A stretch of 8,651 bases of DNA from Rickettsiales bacterium (GTDB taxonomy: Bacteria; Pseudomonadota; Alphaproteobacteria; TMED109), in NCBI GenBank assembly GCA_002720125.1, contig PBGQ01000044.1, positions 1-8,651 on the forward strand, read 5' to 3'. The notes under the pieces were generated by a model, which searched no databases, was not told the origin of the DNA, and worked only from the letters and a program-made list of their open reading frames with translations. Shown piece by piece: positions 1 through 5,752 of this stretch. Position numbers and translations under genes: made by a program. Position 1 is the stretch's first letter. Each line of letters opens with the position of its first letter.

Positions 1-1
1 A

Positions 2-841
2 GATGGACCTATGAGAGGAAAAGCTGCTTTCGCTCCTACAGTTCATGCAGAATGTGGAACTGCTTTTGCAAAGTTTAAACATGAAAATACAAAATTGACT
101 GATCTTGAAGCTATGCAGAGTGATTTTTCACATGCAGATGTATATACAGGTTTAGAAGCTTCTATTTCCTGTCTCGCAGCTTTAAATAACGCGCAAAAAA
201 CAGGAATAGGTCAGCATATTGATATTAGTCTAGCAGCTACGATGATTGCGGTTAATGAAAGAGCACATGCAGAACTATCTGGAGATAATGATAATAGTGG
301 TGAGCCATTTGCTTTATCTGCTCCTATATCTCCTTATTTAAGACTAAATTCCGGAGAAATTGTGGTTATTGCTGCAAGTCCTATTTTAAGTTTTGTTTTT
401 TTTCGATATGCCAGAATGATGAGAAGATTAGATTTGATTGATAATCCAAAATATAAAACCGCCAAATTAAGAAGACAAAATTATAAAGACTTAATGAAAG
501 AAGTTAATGATTGGGTATCTACTTTTAGAAATGCAGAAGATTTGGAAGCACAAGTAGGTGAAGCAGGATTAGCTATAGGAAAATTAAGGAGCATGAAAGA
601 ATTTGCTGAAGGCCCTTGGGGAAATTATTGGCAAATAATTAGAAAAGTTAAAATCGATAAGAATAATATAATAAAAATACCTGGGTTACCTTGGAAGTTT
701 TCTCGTACAAAATGTGAACCTCAAAATCATTTAGCCTTCAGAGGAATGGACAATGAAAAAATATTATTTGATCTTGGTTATACAAAAAAAGATATAAAGA
801 AACTTTACTTTAAAAATATATTATCAAAAGGGAATATCTAG
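2..841 (+). CDS. CaiB/BaiF-family CoA-transferase, C-terminal part (5' end outside window)
   Basis: This is the C-terminal portion of a class III (CaiB/BaiF, formyl-CoA-transferase type) CoA-transferase. Enzymes of this family move CoA between carboxylic acids in the cytoplasm; the substrate cannot be read here. The frame is open to the window edge and continues upstream of the ATG at 11 as D-G-P, which joins naturally to the family segment RGKAAFAPTVHAECG, so that ATG is internal. Counting from it, A-D-V-Y-T-G at residues 42-47 carries the likely catalytic Asp43, and GIGQHIDISL is the conserved G-x-G-Q-x-I-D-I-S motif. IDNPKYKT is typical of the middle of the family, and the end (LPWKFSRT, then ILFDLGYTKKDI) matches the usual C-terminus. 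The stop is TAG. No gene follows closely, so this looks like the last gene of its transcript. Confidence 0.9.
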   Translation, partial: DGPMRGKAAFAPTVHAECGTAFAKFKHENTKLTDLEAMQSDFSHADVYTGLEASISCLAALNNAQKTGIGQHIDISLAATMIAVNERAHAELSGDNDNSGEPFALSAPISPYLRLNSGEIVVIAASPILSFVFFRYARMMRRLDLIDNPKYKTAKLRRQNYKDLMKEVNDWVSTFRNAEDLEAQVGEAGLAIGKLRSMKEFAEGPWGNYWQIIRKVKIDKNNIIKIPGLPWKFSRTKCEPQNHLAFRGMDNEKILFDLGYTKKDIKKLYFKNILSKGNI

Positions 842-847
842 TTATAA

Positions 848-876
848 GGAAAAAATTAAGCTATCAATTTATTTCC
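848..876 (+). terminator. weak AT-rich hairpin after the CoA-transferase gene
   Basis: GGAAAAAATT and AATTTATTTCC can pair with one bulge around an 8-base loop, starting 7 bases after the TAG stop. The stem is almost all A-T except for the GG/CC base, and only a broken T-run follows. It is a plausible but weak 3' end for the upstream gene. Confidence 0.3.
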
Positions 877-922
877 TAATTATAATTTTACAATTAAACT
901 ATGTTTGGTTAAAAATTTTAAA

Positions 923-950
923 CAACTTCTATGCACAGATAATTAATAAG
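923..950 (+). repeat. diverged copy of the recurring promoter cassette (5' half only)
   Basis: CAACTTCTATGCACAGATAATTAATAAG resembles the upstream halves of the promoter cassettes at 1366-1421, 3240-3290 and 3833-3885. The following bases (951-1007) still contain TATTATTATTTATT, but the distance from TTAATA to TATTAT is 23 bases rather than 17. This copy is therefore probably not an active promoter in the same register. It lies upstream of the tiny ORF at 1025. Confidence 0.4.
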
Positions 951-1024
951 CCTATTTGAGAAATATACATCTATTATTATTTATTATTGATTATATATAA
1001 TTTATATTAATAGAAGGATTAAAA

Positions 1025-1093
1025 ATGGATAAAAGATTTGATAAAAATAAACCTAAAAAAAATTTAAAAGAAAAAAGGCTAAAAAAGGTATAA
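1025..1093 (+). CDS. tiny lysine-rich ORF, 22 residues, possibly truncated
   Basis: The ATG is preceded at 1012-1018 by AGAAGGA, a good Shine-Dalgarno sequence with a 6-base spacing. This is the main reason to consider so short a frame. The peptide begins MDKRFDKNKPKKNLKEKR and ends LKKV, so it is extremely basic and cytoplasmic, and could bind nucleic acid. The last codons run through a six-A tract. One extra A would replace the ending with a longer basic tail, G-I-R-K-R-S-N-L and a TGA, so the gene may be frameshifted by slippage or decay. It is not a recognised family. It could also be a chance frame, although the ribosome binding site argues against that. Confidence 0.4.
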   Translation: MDKRFDKNKPKKNLKEKRLKKV

Positions 1094-1385
1094 GGAAAAG
1101 AAGTAATTTATGAATAAAATAAAATAATAGATTAATAGCTGGTTAATTTCTCAATTTAAATAAATACCCAATAAACTAGAAAGCAAAAACTACTAAAATA
1201 TTTTCTGTAAATAAGGTAAAACTTTACATCTTTATATTGTTTAATAATTCTTTTATAAACATTCATTTTTAAAGAACAGCAAAAGACATACCAAAAAAGC
1301 ATATTGCAGAATATTTTTTACATTTATCACAAGTAATTCTCCTAAAGCTAGGTACCTTTTGCTAGCAACTTGTATAAACAGAACA
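1094..1385. other. AT-rich spacer with no convincing gene
   Basis: All six frames are closed or lack start codons and ribosome binding sites. An open stretch at about 1250-1403 on the plus strand has no start codon. A GCTAG...CTAGC inverted pair (1347-1365) surrounds a KpnI-type GGTACC, too short to call a terminator. The end of this region runs into the promoter cassette for the small lipoprotein gene. Confidence 0.5.
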
Positions 1386-1414
1386 TTGATAGGATTCGCT
1401 AATTGAGTTATTAT
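1386..1414 (+). promoter_or_regulatory. sigma70-type promoter, cassette copy upstream of the lipoprotein gene
   Basis: TTGATA at 1386-1391 and TATTAT at 1409-1414 are separated by exactly 17 bases. The surrounding sequence (1366-1421) closely matches the cassette in front of the 3291 gene: the spacers GGATTCGCTAATTGAGT and GGATTTGTTAATTAAGC differ at 4 of 17 positions. The predicted start is near 1421, leaving a short leader of about 14 bases before the ATG at 1435. Confidence 0.6.
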
Positions 1415-1434
1415 TTTATTTAATAAAAATTATT

Positions 1435-1608
1435 ATGAATTTTAAAAATGTTATAAAAATTATAGCAGTGTTGAGCTTTTCATTAATCAGCTGCAGTGAT
1501 GAGAATCAAAATAAAAATAGCTATAAAAAAAAGACTGATATACCTTTAACAGGACAGTCAATAGACAAAAAAATTGATCCTAGTAAAAAAGTAAGTGACT
1601 TTTACTAA
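1435..1608 (+). CDS. small predicted lipoprotein, 57 residues
   Basis: The frame starts with a type II signal peptide: M-N-F-K-N-V-I-K, a hydrophobic stretch to about residue 18, then the lipobox L-I-S-C with Cys20 as the predicted lipidated residue. The rest is polar and lysine/asparagine-rich (for example SDENQNKNSYKKK), a typical flexible linker after the anchor. The protein should sit in the inner or outer membrane facing the periplasm. A promoter cassette lies 20 bases upstream of the ATG, with no clear Shine-Dalgarno sequence. The reading frame ends with V-S-D-F-Y and TAA. A one-base shift just before the end would continue as VTFTNDEMLNELLK, which looks protein-like, so the gene may be truncated by frameshift. 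It is convergent with the broken minus-strand gene that ends at 1638. No family is recognised. Confidence 0.6.
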   Translation: MNFKNVIKIIAVLSFSLISCSDENQNKNSYKKKTDIPLTGQSIDKKIDPSKKVSDFY

Positions 1609-1637
1609 CGATGAAATGCTTAATGAATTATTAAAAA

Positions 1638-2156
1638 TTATTCAGGTTTTTTATAATTTTTTAATCTTTCAAAGGTTTTATCTGCCATTTGACACTTTCC
1701 CTTCCATTCAAAAGTAGCTCCTTTGAAATCTTTTTCAAAGCCTGTAATATCCGCAAACGCTCCTATACATTTTTGCCCTACTAACTCTTCCCATCTCCCT
1801 TCACCACTTACAAAAATAAAAGAATTAACCCCTGCTCCTTCTTGAAAAGAACCTCTATCTGTTTTAAATTGAGTAAAATTAGTATCACCATTAGACTCAG
1901 TAAATTTACACATTATGTTTGAAGCAAAAGTCTCTCCGTTTTCTACTTCTAAAATACCTGTACAATGTGACTTTCCGCTTACTCCTATATTGGTTAAAGT
2001 TATAACCTTGTTGTCATAAACAATATAATTCCTTGTTTCACTAACCTTAAAAAAAGTAATGAAATCGTATTAGCCATATACGTCATATAATAATTCTGCT
2101 GTAAAAGCTCTTGAAAATACAAAAAATAATAATAAAGTTTTAAACATTAAATTCAT
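1638..2156 (-). pseudogene. secreted family member interrupted by one in-frame TAA
   Basis: On the minus strand one frame runs from ATG 2156-2154 to the stop at 1638, broken only by TAA at codon 29 (2072-2070). The start has a strong AAGGAG (2164-2169) and a normal signal peptide (hydrophobic core TLLLFFVFS, likely cleavage after R-A-F-T-A). The stop falls just after the signal peptide. Past it, all the four-cysteine-class features are present: N-x-G at 57-59, C-x-G with Cys65, Cys83, E-G-A-G at 106-109, G-E-G-R-W at 118-122, V-G-Q-K-C with Cys130, and W-K-G-K-C with Cys155. The last two cysteines are 25 residues apart, against 17 in the other members, so it is a divergent branch. An internal ATG at 1913 would give 91 residues without an export signal. 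The domain looks well kept, so the stop is either recent or an assembly error. Confidence 0.8.
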
Positions 2157-2183
2157 TTAATTACTCCTTAAATTGATTTATTA

Positions 2184-2212
2184 AACATATGAACTTACAT
2201 AGATATTTACAA
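2184..2212 (-). promoter_or_regulatory. candidate promoter of the interrupted minus-strand gene
   Basis: On the minus strand TTGTAA (2212-2207) and TATGTT (2189-2184) are separated by 17 bases. Transcription would start near 2177, giving a leader of about 20 bases that includes the AAGGAG at 2169-2164. The -10 is imperfect. Confidence 0.4.
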
Positions 2213-2289
2213 TAGAAATAAAGATTAATATTTTAATAATAATTTTTCAGTATTTGTACTTTGTAAGTTTTATTATCTAAATAGAATCA

Positions 2290-2380
2290 TCGTTAAAATG
2301 TTTCATTAATGATAGTCTTCCTCGGTTATATAATGTTTCCTATTGGCTTTTTAAAAGTCGTGGAATTCATGCATCAATTT
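2290..2380. repeat. diverged intergenic repeat, copy 1
   Basis: This stretch aligns with 4495-4585 over about 80 bases. Shared landmarks in order are a T-rich segment with ATTAAT, T-A-G-T-C/T-T-T-C, then TTATATAATGTTTC here against TTATAGAATGTTTC there, then ATTGGC against ATTAGC. A TTTTAA run, a GTGG core and a C-[AG]-T-G follow. No open frame spans both copies, so the shared sequence is probably non-coding or the residue of an older duplication. A shorter, weaker match is at 7132-7162. Confidence 0.45.
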
Positions 2381-2475
2381 AAAAACATGTAACAAAATAA
2401 AATTTACAAAAATCTTAACATAACACTAGTATAAACAATGGTTTATGTAGAGTTTGTAGAATAAAATGAAGAAGA

Positions 2476-2514
2476 GAGAATAACACCTCAAACACTAAAA
2501 GTGCTGTTATTTTT
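2476..2514 (+). terminator. hairpin with T-tract, terminator-like
   Basis: AATAACA (2479-2485) pairs with TGTTATT (2505-2511), and G-U or A-U pairs at the base can extend it. An inner CACT/AGTG stem closes on an AAA loop. A short T-run follows. No intact plus-strand gene lies upstream, so it may be a relic or the 3' end of an unseen small RNA. Confidence 0.3.
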
Positions 2515-2519
2515 AAATA

Positions 2520-2618
2520 ATTATAGGAGTTTTTGAATATGTTAATAGGACAGATAAATATAATAAAATGATAGGAAAAAACTGCAATTTAACAGCTAGA
2601 TATATTGACGATTTCTAA
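2520..2618 (+). pseudogene. decayed C-terminal fragment of the secreted protein family
   Basis: The frame 2520-2618 reads 32 codons and ends in TAA. Its second half, KMIGKNCNLTARYIDDF, aligns with the four-cysteine-class C-terminus. In the 4741 protein the matching segment is GKWKKFIGTKCNYAITYLDN; here it is D-K-Y-N-K-M-I-G-K-N-C-N-L-T-A-R-Y-I-D-D without gaps. The preceding V-F-E-Y-V-N-R-T matches Y-I-F-I-D-G-T. The frame is closed by TAA at 2514-2516, with no signal peptide or N-terminal domain, and the final K-C segment is missing. I read it as the remnant of a former paralog just upstream of the intact 2684 gene. Confidence 0.6.
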
Positions 2619-2649
2619 TTTTATAATCATATTTTCAAATAACTAAAAA

Positions 2650-2677
2650 TTGAATAATTTAATCTTACTTATATAAT
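2650..2677 (+). promoter_or_regulatory. promoter of the 2684 gene, predicting a leaderless mRNA
   Basis: TTGAAT (2650-2655), a 16-base spacer and a consensus TATAAT (2672-2677) lie directly before the gene. Only TTTATT separates the -10 from the ATG at 2684, so the expected transcription start is at or within a base or two of the A of the ATG. There is no room for a Shine-Dalgarno site. Confidence 0.6.
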
Positions 2678-2683
2678 TTTATT

Positions 2684-3163
2684 ATGCAAAAATTATTAAT
2701 TTTACTTATATTCTTAATCTACAATATATGTTTTTCATTCGAGTACGAAATACAAACTCATGCTAAAAGAACAGTTATAAAAACGATACCTATATCAAAC
2801 TCAGAAAAATATATAAGTTTTATCCTTGAAGGAACATGGACTGATAACCTAGGGAATTATGGAACGATGCAACAATCAAGCTTTGTTATATTAGATAATA
2901 CTAATGTTATAGAGCTAGATGGATATGGCAAAACAGTATACCAGAATAATCAGGAAACTTATTTTAGGGGATATAGAAATCGTCAGGAAAAAGATAGTGG
3001 TGTTGGAGAAACAAAAATAATAAATTCAACAGAGGAATTAAGTTCTTTAATTGGAATGAAATGTCCTTATGCAGTAAATTTTTTTAATAACAATGCCTAT
3101 GCTTTTGCAAGATGTAAAATTACTGAAGAACAAAAAGAAGTATTAAGTAAAATATCTCAATAA
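2684..3163 (+). CDS. secreted D-N-x-G-N-Y-G family protein, two-cysteine class
   Basis: This 159-residue protein is a predicted Sec substrate. Its N-terminus is M-Q-K followed by a hydrophobic core (LLILLIFLIYNI), with likely cleavage after S18. The mature part has TWTDNLGNYG at 51-60, S-G-V-G at 105-108, L-I-G-M-K-C with Cys127, and A-R-C-K-I-T with Cys144. It lacks the two mid-domain cysteines of the other class. Cys127 and Cys144 could form a disulfide in the periplasm or outside the cell. The start is fixed by the promoter, whose -10 is 6 bases upstream. The 3291 gene follows after 127 bases with its own promoter, so the two need not be an operon. Function is unknown. The G-x-G and glycine-rich turns could fit a small beta-barrel, but that is a guess. 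Confidence 0.88.
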   Translation: MQKLLILLIFLIYNICFSFEYEIQTHAKRTVIKTIPISNSEKYISFILEGTWTDNLGNYGTMQQSSFVILDNTNVIELDGYGKTVYQNNQETYFRGYRNRQEKDSGVGETKIINSTEELSSLIGMKCPYAVNFFNNNAYAFARCKITEEQKEVLSKISQ

Positions 3164-3255
3164 AGTAAAAGTAACTATCTAATTATCAAGGATTATTTGA
3201 TTTCTGTAAATCTTATTACAAAAAAATACTGTAGTAAGACTCCATGCATAGATAA

Positions 3256-3284
3256 TTGATAGGATTTGTTAATTAAGCTATTAT
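3256..3284 (+). promoter_or_regulatory. cassette promoter of the 3291 gene, predicting a leaderless mRNA
   Basis: TTGATA (3256-3261), a 17-base spacer and TATTAT (3279-3284) are followed by TTTATT and then the ATG. This is the clearest copy of the recurring cassette, whose homology begins upstream at about 3235 with TAAGACT. The same heptamer is found before the cassette at 3785 and 6382. Transcription should start at or next to the ATG. Confidence 0.68.
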
Positions 3285-3290
3285 TTTATT

Positions 3291-3776
3291 ATGGAAAAAC
3301 TAATACTAATGTTGGTATTACTATTTGTATCTTTTGAAAAAGTTAGTGCTAAGGATTACATCCTAGAACAACAAGGTAAAAGAACTTTGGTTAAAGAACA
3401 TATTTATTCTGAAACTGATAATTTAAAAATATTTAAACTTGAAGGTACTTTTAAAGATAACGCAGGTAACTTTGGAGAAGCCAATAGCATAGTTAATGTA
3501 ATAACTATTAATAATATAGTAGAAAAGTTAGAGGCAAGTAATGAACTGATATATAATGAAAATATTAAAGCTTATAATACAGCTAAAAGAGCCAACAATG
3601 AATTAAAACAAGGCGTAGGAAAATGGTATTTTACCTACGCTAGTAAAAGTATAAATGCAATTATTAATTCAGAATGTTTATATAGTATTAGGTACTATAA
3701 TGATAATTTTCTAACATTAGCTAAATGTGATATTTCTGAAAAAGCTTTTGAACAAATAAAAAAAATTAAAAAATAA
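3291..3776 (+). CDS. secreted D-N-x-G-N-Y-G family protein, two-cysteine class
   Basis: This 161-residue protein has a signal peptide M-E-K-L-I-L-M-L-V-L-L-F-V ending in K-V-S-A, with cleavage expected after A20. The mature domain has GTFKDNAGNFG at 52-62, where Phe replaces the usual Tyr, Q-G-V-G at 107-110, Cys129 in N-S-E-C and Cys146 in A-K-C-D-I-S. The usual I-G-x-K-C is changed to I-N-S-E-C, so this is the most diverged intact member around the first C-terminal cysteine. It is closest in pattern to the 2684 and 5861 proteins, sharing the K-x-x-x-x-x-x-x-x-x-[IY]-x-x-E/D start and absence of mid-domain cysteines. The gene has its own cassette promoter with no leader. Function is unknown. 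Confidence 0.87.
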   Translation: MEKLILMLVLLFVSFEKVSAKDYILEQQGKRTLVKEHIYSETDNLKIFKLEGTFKDNAGNFGEANSIVNVITINNIVEKLEASNELIYNENIKAYNTAKRANNELKQGVGKWYFTYASKSINAIINSECLYSIRYYNDNFLTLAKCDISEKAFEQIKKIKK

Positions 3777-3851
3777 ATATATTCTAAGACTGCTTTAAGT
3801 TCATACACTTCTGCTAACTTAAAAATGGCATTCAGCTTCTATGACAAATAA

Positions 3852-3880
3852 TTGATAAAATTATTTTTTTAAACTATTGT
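3852..3880 (+). promoter_or_regulatory. cassette promoter of the membrane protein gene
   Basis: TTGATA (3852-3857), 17 bases, then TATTGT (3875-3880). The upstream part (CTTCTATGACAAATAATTGATA) matches the other cassette copies. Here the -10 is 56 bases before the start codon, so the transcript has a leader of about 50 bases carrying AGGGAGG at 3925-3931, unlike the leaderless arrangement at 3291. Confidence 0.55.
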
Positions 3881-3936
3881 TATTTAAATCAATTTAAAAC
3901 TTTTCTTTAATTTATCATTACCATAGGGAGGATTAA

Positions 3937-4383
3937 ATGGAACAAACTTCAATTTATCTTTTAGCTGAAGCGTTGCTAAATCAAAACTTAAGAGCTACTG
4001 AAAGTACTAATACATTTTTACTTTTTACTATATTTTCATACTTTTTCTTCGTAGTAATAACTGCCTATTTAATAAGAAAATTACATCTTATTTCAAGAAT
4101 AATTTCTGCAATAATAGCCATATTTTTTAATTTCATTATGATATTATATATACAATCACAAGTATTAATAGGAAAAGTCTTATTAAATGCTTTAAGTAAA
4201 TTAGCAGCTGAAGGACAAGCTCCTATATTTAAAGAAAACTTAATTAAACAAGGAGTTGAGCCTGGAGCTGAATTGTCAACAATAGATCCCTACCAGTTAA
4301 AAATTTTAATGATAGTTATTTTTGTTTTAGGAGCAATTACTCCTATTTACTTATATATTTTTGCTAACTGGGGAAAAGATTAA
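3937..4383 (+). CDS. predicted integral membrane protein, three helices
   Basis: The ATG follows a strong Shine-Dalgarno sequence (AGGGAGG, 5-base spacing). The 148-residue product has hydrophobic spans at about 26-46, 52-72 and 122-143. These are separated by a short basic turn (R-K-L-H) and a longer polar loop at about 85-120 that is rich in Lys and Glu and contains G-V-E-P-G-A-E. There is no cleavable signal peptide. By the positive-inside rule the R-K-L-H turn should face the cytoplasm. The protein has no similarity to the secreted family around it and no motif I recognise. It may be an independent insertion into the cluster or a membrane partner of the secreted proteins, but nothing here shows a functional link. 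A 7-bp inverted repeat (4383-4403) just after the stop is a weak possible terminator. Confidence 0.8.
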   Translation: MEQTSIYLLAEALLNQNLRATESTNTFLLFTIFSYFFFVVITAYLIRKLHLISRIISAIIAIFFNFIMILYIQSQVLIGKVLLNALSKLAAEGQAPIFKENLIKQGVEPGAELSTIDPYQLKILMIVIFVLGAITPIYLYIFANWGKD

Positions 4384-4494
4384 TCTTAATATTTATTTAA
4401 GATAACTGATTAAAAATATATACCTAGCTCTGATAAAAAAAATAATTAAGGAAACTAAATTTGTTTTACATTAGCTTTCTTGGCTAAATAACCC

Positions 4495-4585
4495 TTTGCC
4501 AAAGTATTTTAATTAATACGTAGTTTTCTTGCTTATAGAATGTTTCACATTAGCGTTTTAAGAATTGTGGGATACGTGTAAATGT
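4495..4585. repeat. diverged intergenic repeat, copy 2
   Basis: This aligns with 2290-2380 over the whole stretch. The best block is TTATAGAATGTTTCACATTA, against TTATATAATGTTTCCTATTG in the first copy, followed by C, a TTTTAA run and a GTGG core. The two copies lie about 2.2 kb apart in the same orientation. Confidence 0.45.
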
Positions 4586-4647
4586 ATTTTAGGCTTCTTC
4601 TACCAAATAAGATTTAACGACTCTGTACGACTCTTGAATGAAATCTA

Positions 4648-4667
4648 TTAAGTGTATATACACTTAA
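4648..4667. promoter_or_regulatory. perfect 20-bp palindrome, possible operator
   Basis: TTAAGTGTATATACACTTAA is an exact inverted repeat with no spacer. It has no T-tract after it and too little G+C for a strong terminator. It ends 73 bases before the ATG of the 4741 gene, upstream of that gene's predicted promoter. Position and symmetry suit a site for a dimeric DNA-binding regulator. The regulator is unknown. Confidence 0.4.
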
Positions 4668-4728
4668 GCTTTGTATACTATTTAATCCTATAATGAGTTA
4701 TGGTATTCTTTAAATAGTTTGGTTTAAT

Positions 4729-4734
4729 TATTTT
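4729..4734 (+). promoter_or_regulatory. possible -10 of the 4741 gene
   Basis: TATTTT lies 6 bases (AGATTT) before the ATG, the same spacing as in the 2684, 3291 and 5276 genes. No good -35 is visible 16-18 bases upstream, so the call rests mainly on the shared spacing. Confidence 0.3.
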
Positions 4735-4740
4735 AGATTT

Positions 4741-5181
4741 ATGAGATTTTTTTTTATTATATCCATCTTTATACTAACTATGAATTCTTACTCAATCAGT
4801 TGGACAAAAGAGTACAATGGAATAAGCTCAAGTAAAAAAATTAACTTGTCTGATGGTGGAAAGTTATCTCATTACGAAAATAGCGGTAATTGGAAAGACA
4901 GTTTAGGTAACTACGGAACACAGAGGTGTTTTGGTACAATACAAATTAATCCTTATAAAAAGATTGAAGACTGGAAACTATTTTGCGAGGGCATGGATCA
5001 GGACAGAAACAACTTTGTTTTAGAATATTTTAGAAATACAGATATGGAAGCTGGAACTGGTTCATATATTTTTATTGATGGAACCGGTAAATGGAAAAAA
5101 TTTATAGGTACTAAATGTAATTATGCTATTACTTATTTAGATAATGCAATGTTTAACTTTGATAAATGTAAAAATAATTAA
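4741..5181 (+). CDS. secreted D-N-x-G-N-Y-G family protein, four-cysteine class
   Basis: This is the shortest intact member at 146 residues. The signal peptide is M-R with the core FFFIISIFILTM, and cleavage is likely at S18 or S20. The mature domain has W-K-D-S-L-G-N-Y-G at 51-59, C-F-G with Cys63, Cys82 in L-F-C-E-G, E-A-G-T-G at 103-107, D-G-T-G-K-W at 113-118, F-I-G-T-K-C with Cys126, and D-K-C with Cys143. The chain ends three residues after the last cysteine, so the I-S-x-x-Q tail seen in others is absent. Even cysteine spacing suggests two disulfides in the oxidising periplasm. No Shine-Dalgarno sequence is present, and the start is supported by the signal peptide. It is convergent with the 5276 gene, 94 bases away. 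Function is unknown. Confidence 0.88.
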   Translation: MRFFFIISIFILTMNSYSISWTKEYNGISSSKKINLSDGGKLSHYENSGNWKDSLGNYGTQRCFGTIQINPYKKIEDWKLFCEGMDQDRNNFVLEYFRNTDMEAGTGSYIFIDGTGKWKKFIGTKCNYAITYLDNAMFNFDKCKNN

Positions 5182-5275
5182 TTTTTTTAAAGAAAACATA
5201 TAGAATAATTAGGAAGATAAACTCAGTAAAACTTTTAAATTTTTTCTCATAGACATTAGAGAGTTTAGAAATTGA

Positions 5276-5746
5276 TTAGTTTTTTAATAAATTTAAAGTA
5301 TCTTTTGAAACTTCACACTTAGTAGTTACAAAGGCATGATCATTTAAATAATTTACAGCATATACGCATTCCTTATTAGCTAGTTTTTTATATGGACCAG
5401 TTCCGTTTAAAATTATAGATTTTCCCACACCAGCATCAATATCAGTTTCTTTTCTTATTTGCAAAAAAGAATACTCATTACCATCTGATAGGAATGTATT
5501 ACAATATATTTTTTGCTCATATAACTGACTATTTTTTTCTATCCTATGACCTACACAGTTTGCTGTCCCATATTTACCTAAATTATCTTTACTAGCACCA
5601 TTTATTTCAAAAGATGAATACGTAGAGCCTTCCGGGAGCTTTATTTTTTTTAATATAGTTACTTTTGCTGTTGCATCGCTTATCCATTCAGCCGATAAAG
5701 AAGTATTACTAATTAGTATTAAAATTAATAAAAGTATATATTTCAT
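5276..5746 (-). CDS. secreted D-N-x-G-N-Y-G family protein, four-cysteine class, minus strand
   Basis: This 156-residue protein has a clean signal peptide: M-K-Y, the core ILLLILILIS, and S-L-S-A with cleavage after A19. The mature part has S-K-D-N-L-G-K-Y-G at 52-60, where Lys replaces Asn in the motif, C-V-G with Cys64, Cys82, D-A-G-V-G at 104-108, and N-G-T-G-P-Y at 114-119. Cys127 follows in N-K-E-C, with L-A in place of L-I-G, and Cys144 lies in T-K-C-E-V-S. It is the only intact family member on the minus strand. It converges with the 4741 gene and is divergent from the 5861 gene, with 114 bases between starts that must hold two promoters. Its -10 lies 6 bases before the ATG, again without a Shine-Dalgarno sequence. 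Confidence 0.88.
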   Translation of the reverse strand: MKYILLLILILISNTSLSAEWISDATAKVTILKKIKLPEGSTYSSFEINGASKDNLGKYGTANCVGHRIEKNSQLYEQKIYCNTFLSDGNEYSFLQIRKETDIDAGVGKSIILNGTGPYKKLANKECVYAVNYLNDHAFVTTKCEVSKDTLNLLKN

Positions 5747-5752
5747 GATTAA

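Larger units (their letters stand above)
4384..4740. other. long intergenic region with repeat and palindrome, no gene
   Basis: No frame here has a credible start and length on either strand. The region holds a 7-bp hairpin at its left edge, a TTGGC/GCCAA inverted pair around 4480-4505, copy 2 of an intergenic repeat (4495-4585) and a perfect 20-bp palindrome (4648-4667). An isolated TATAAT (4689-4694) and the predicted -10 of the next gene follow. Confidence 0.6.

Noticed and set aside
1250..1403. Open plus-strand stretch with two cysteines (A-Y-C-R and A-T-C) vaguely like the family C-terminus
   Set aside because: No start codon, cysteine spacing of 22 instead of 17, no G-x-G or I-G-x-K-C motif, and the second cysteine falls in the promoter cassette; likely chance.
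1638..1913. Independent 91-residue minus-strand protein starting at the ATG at 1913
   Set aside because: The same frame continues upstream through more of the family domain (Cys65, Cys83) to a signal peptide with a strong ribosome site, so this ATG is internal to a broken gene.
4383..4403. ATCTTAA/TTAAGAT hairpin right after the membrane protein gene
   Set aside because: Seven nearly all A-T pairs and no T-run; too weak to list as a terminator in its own right.
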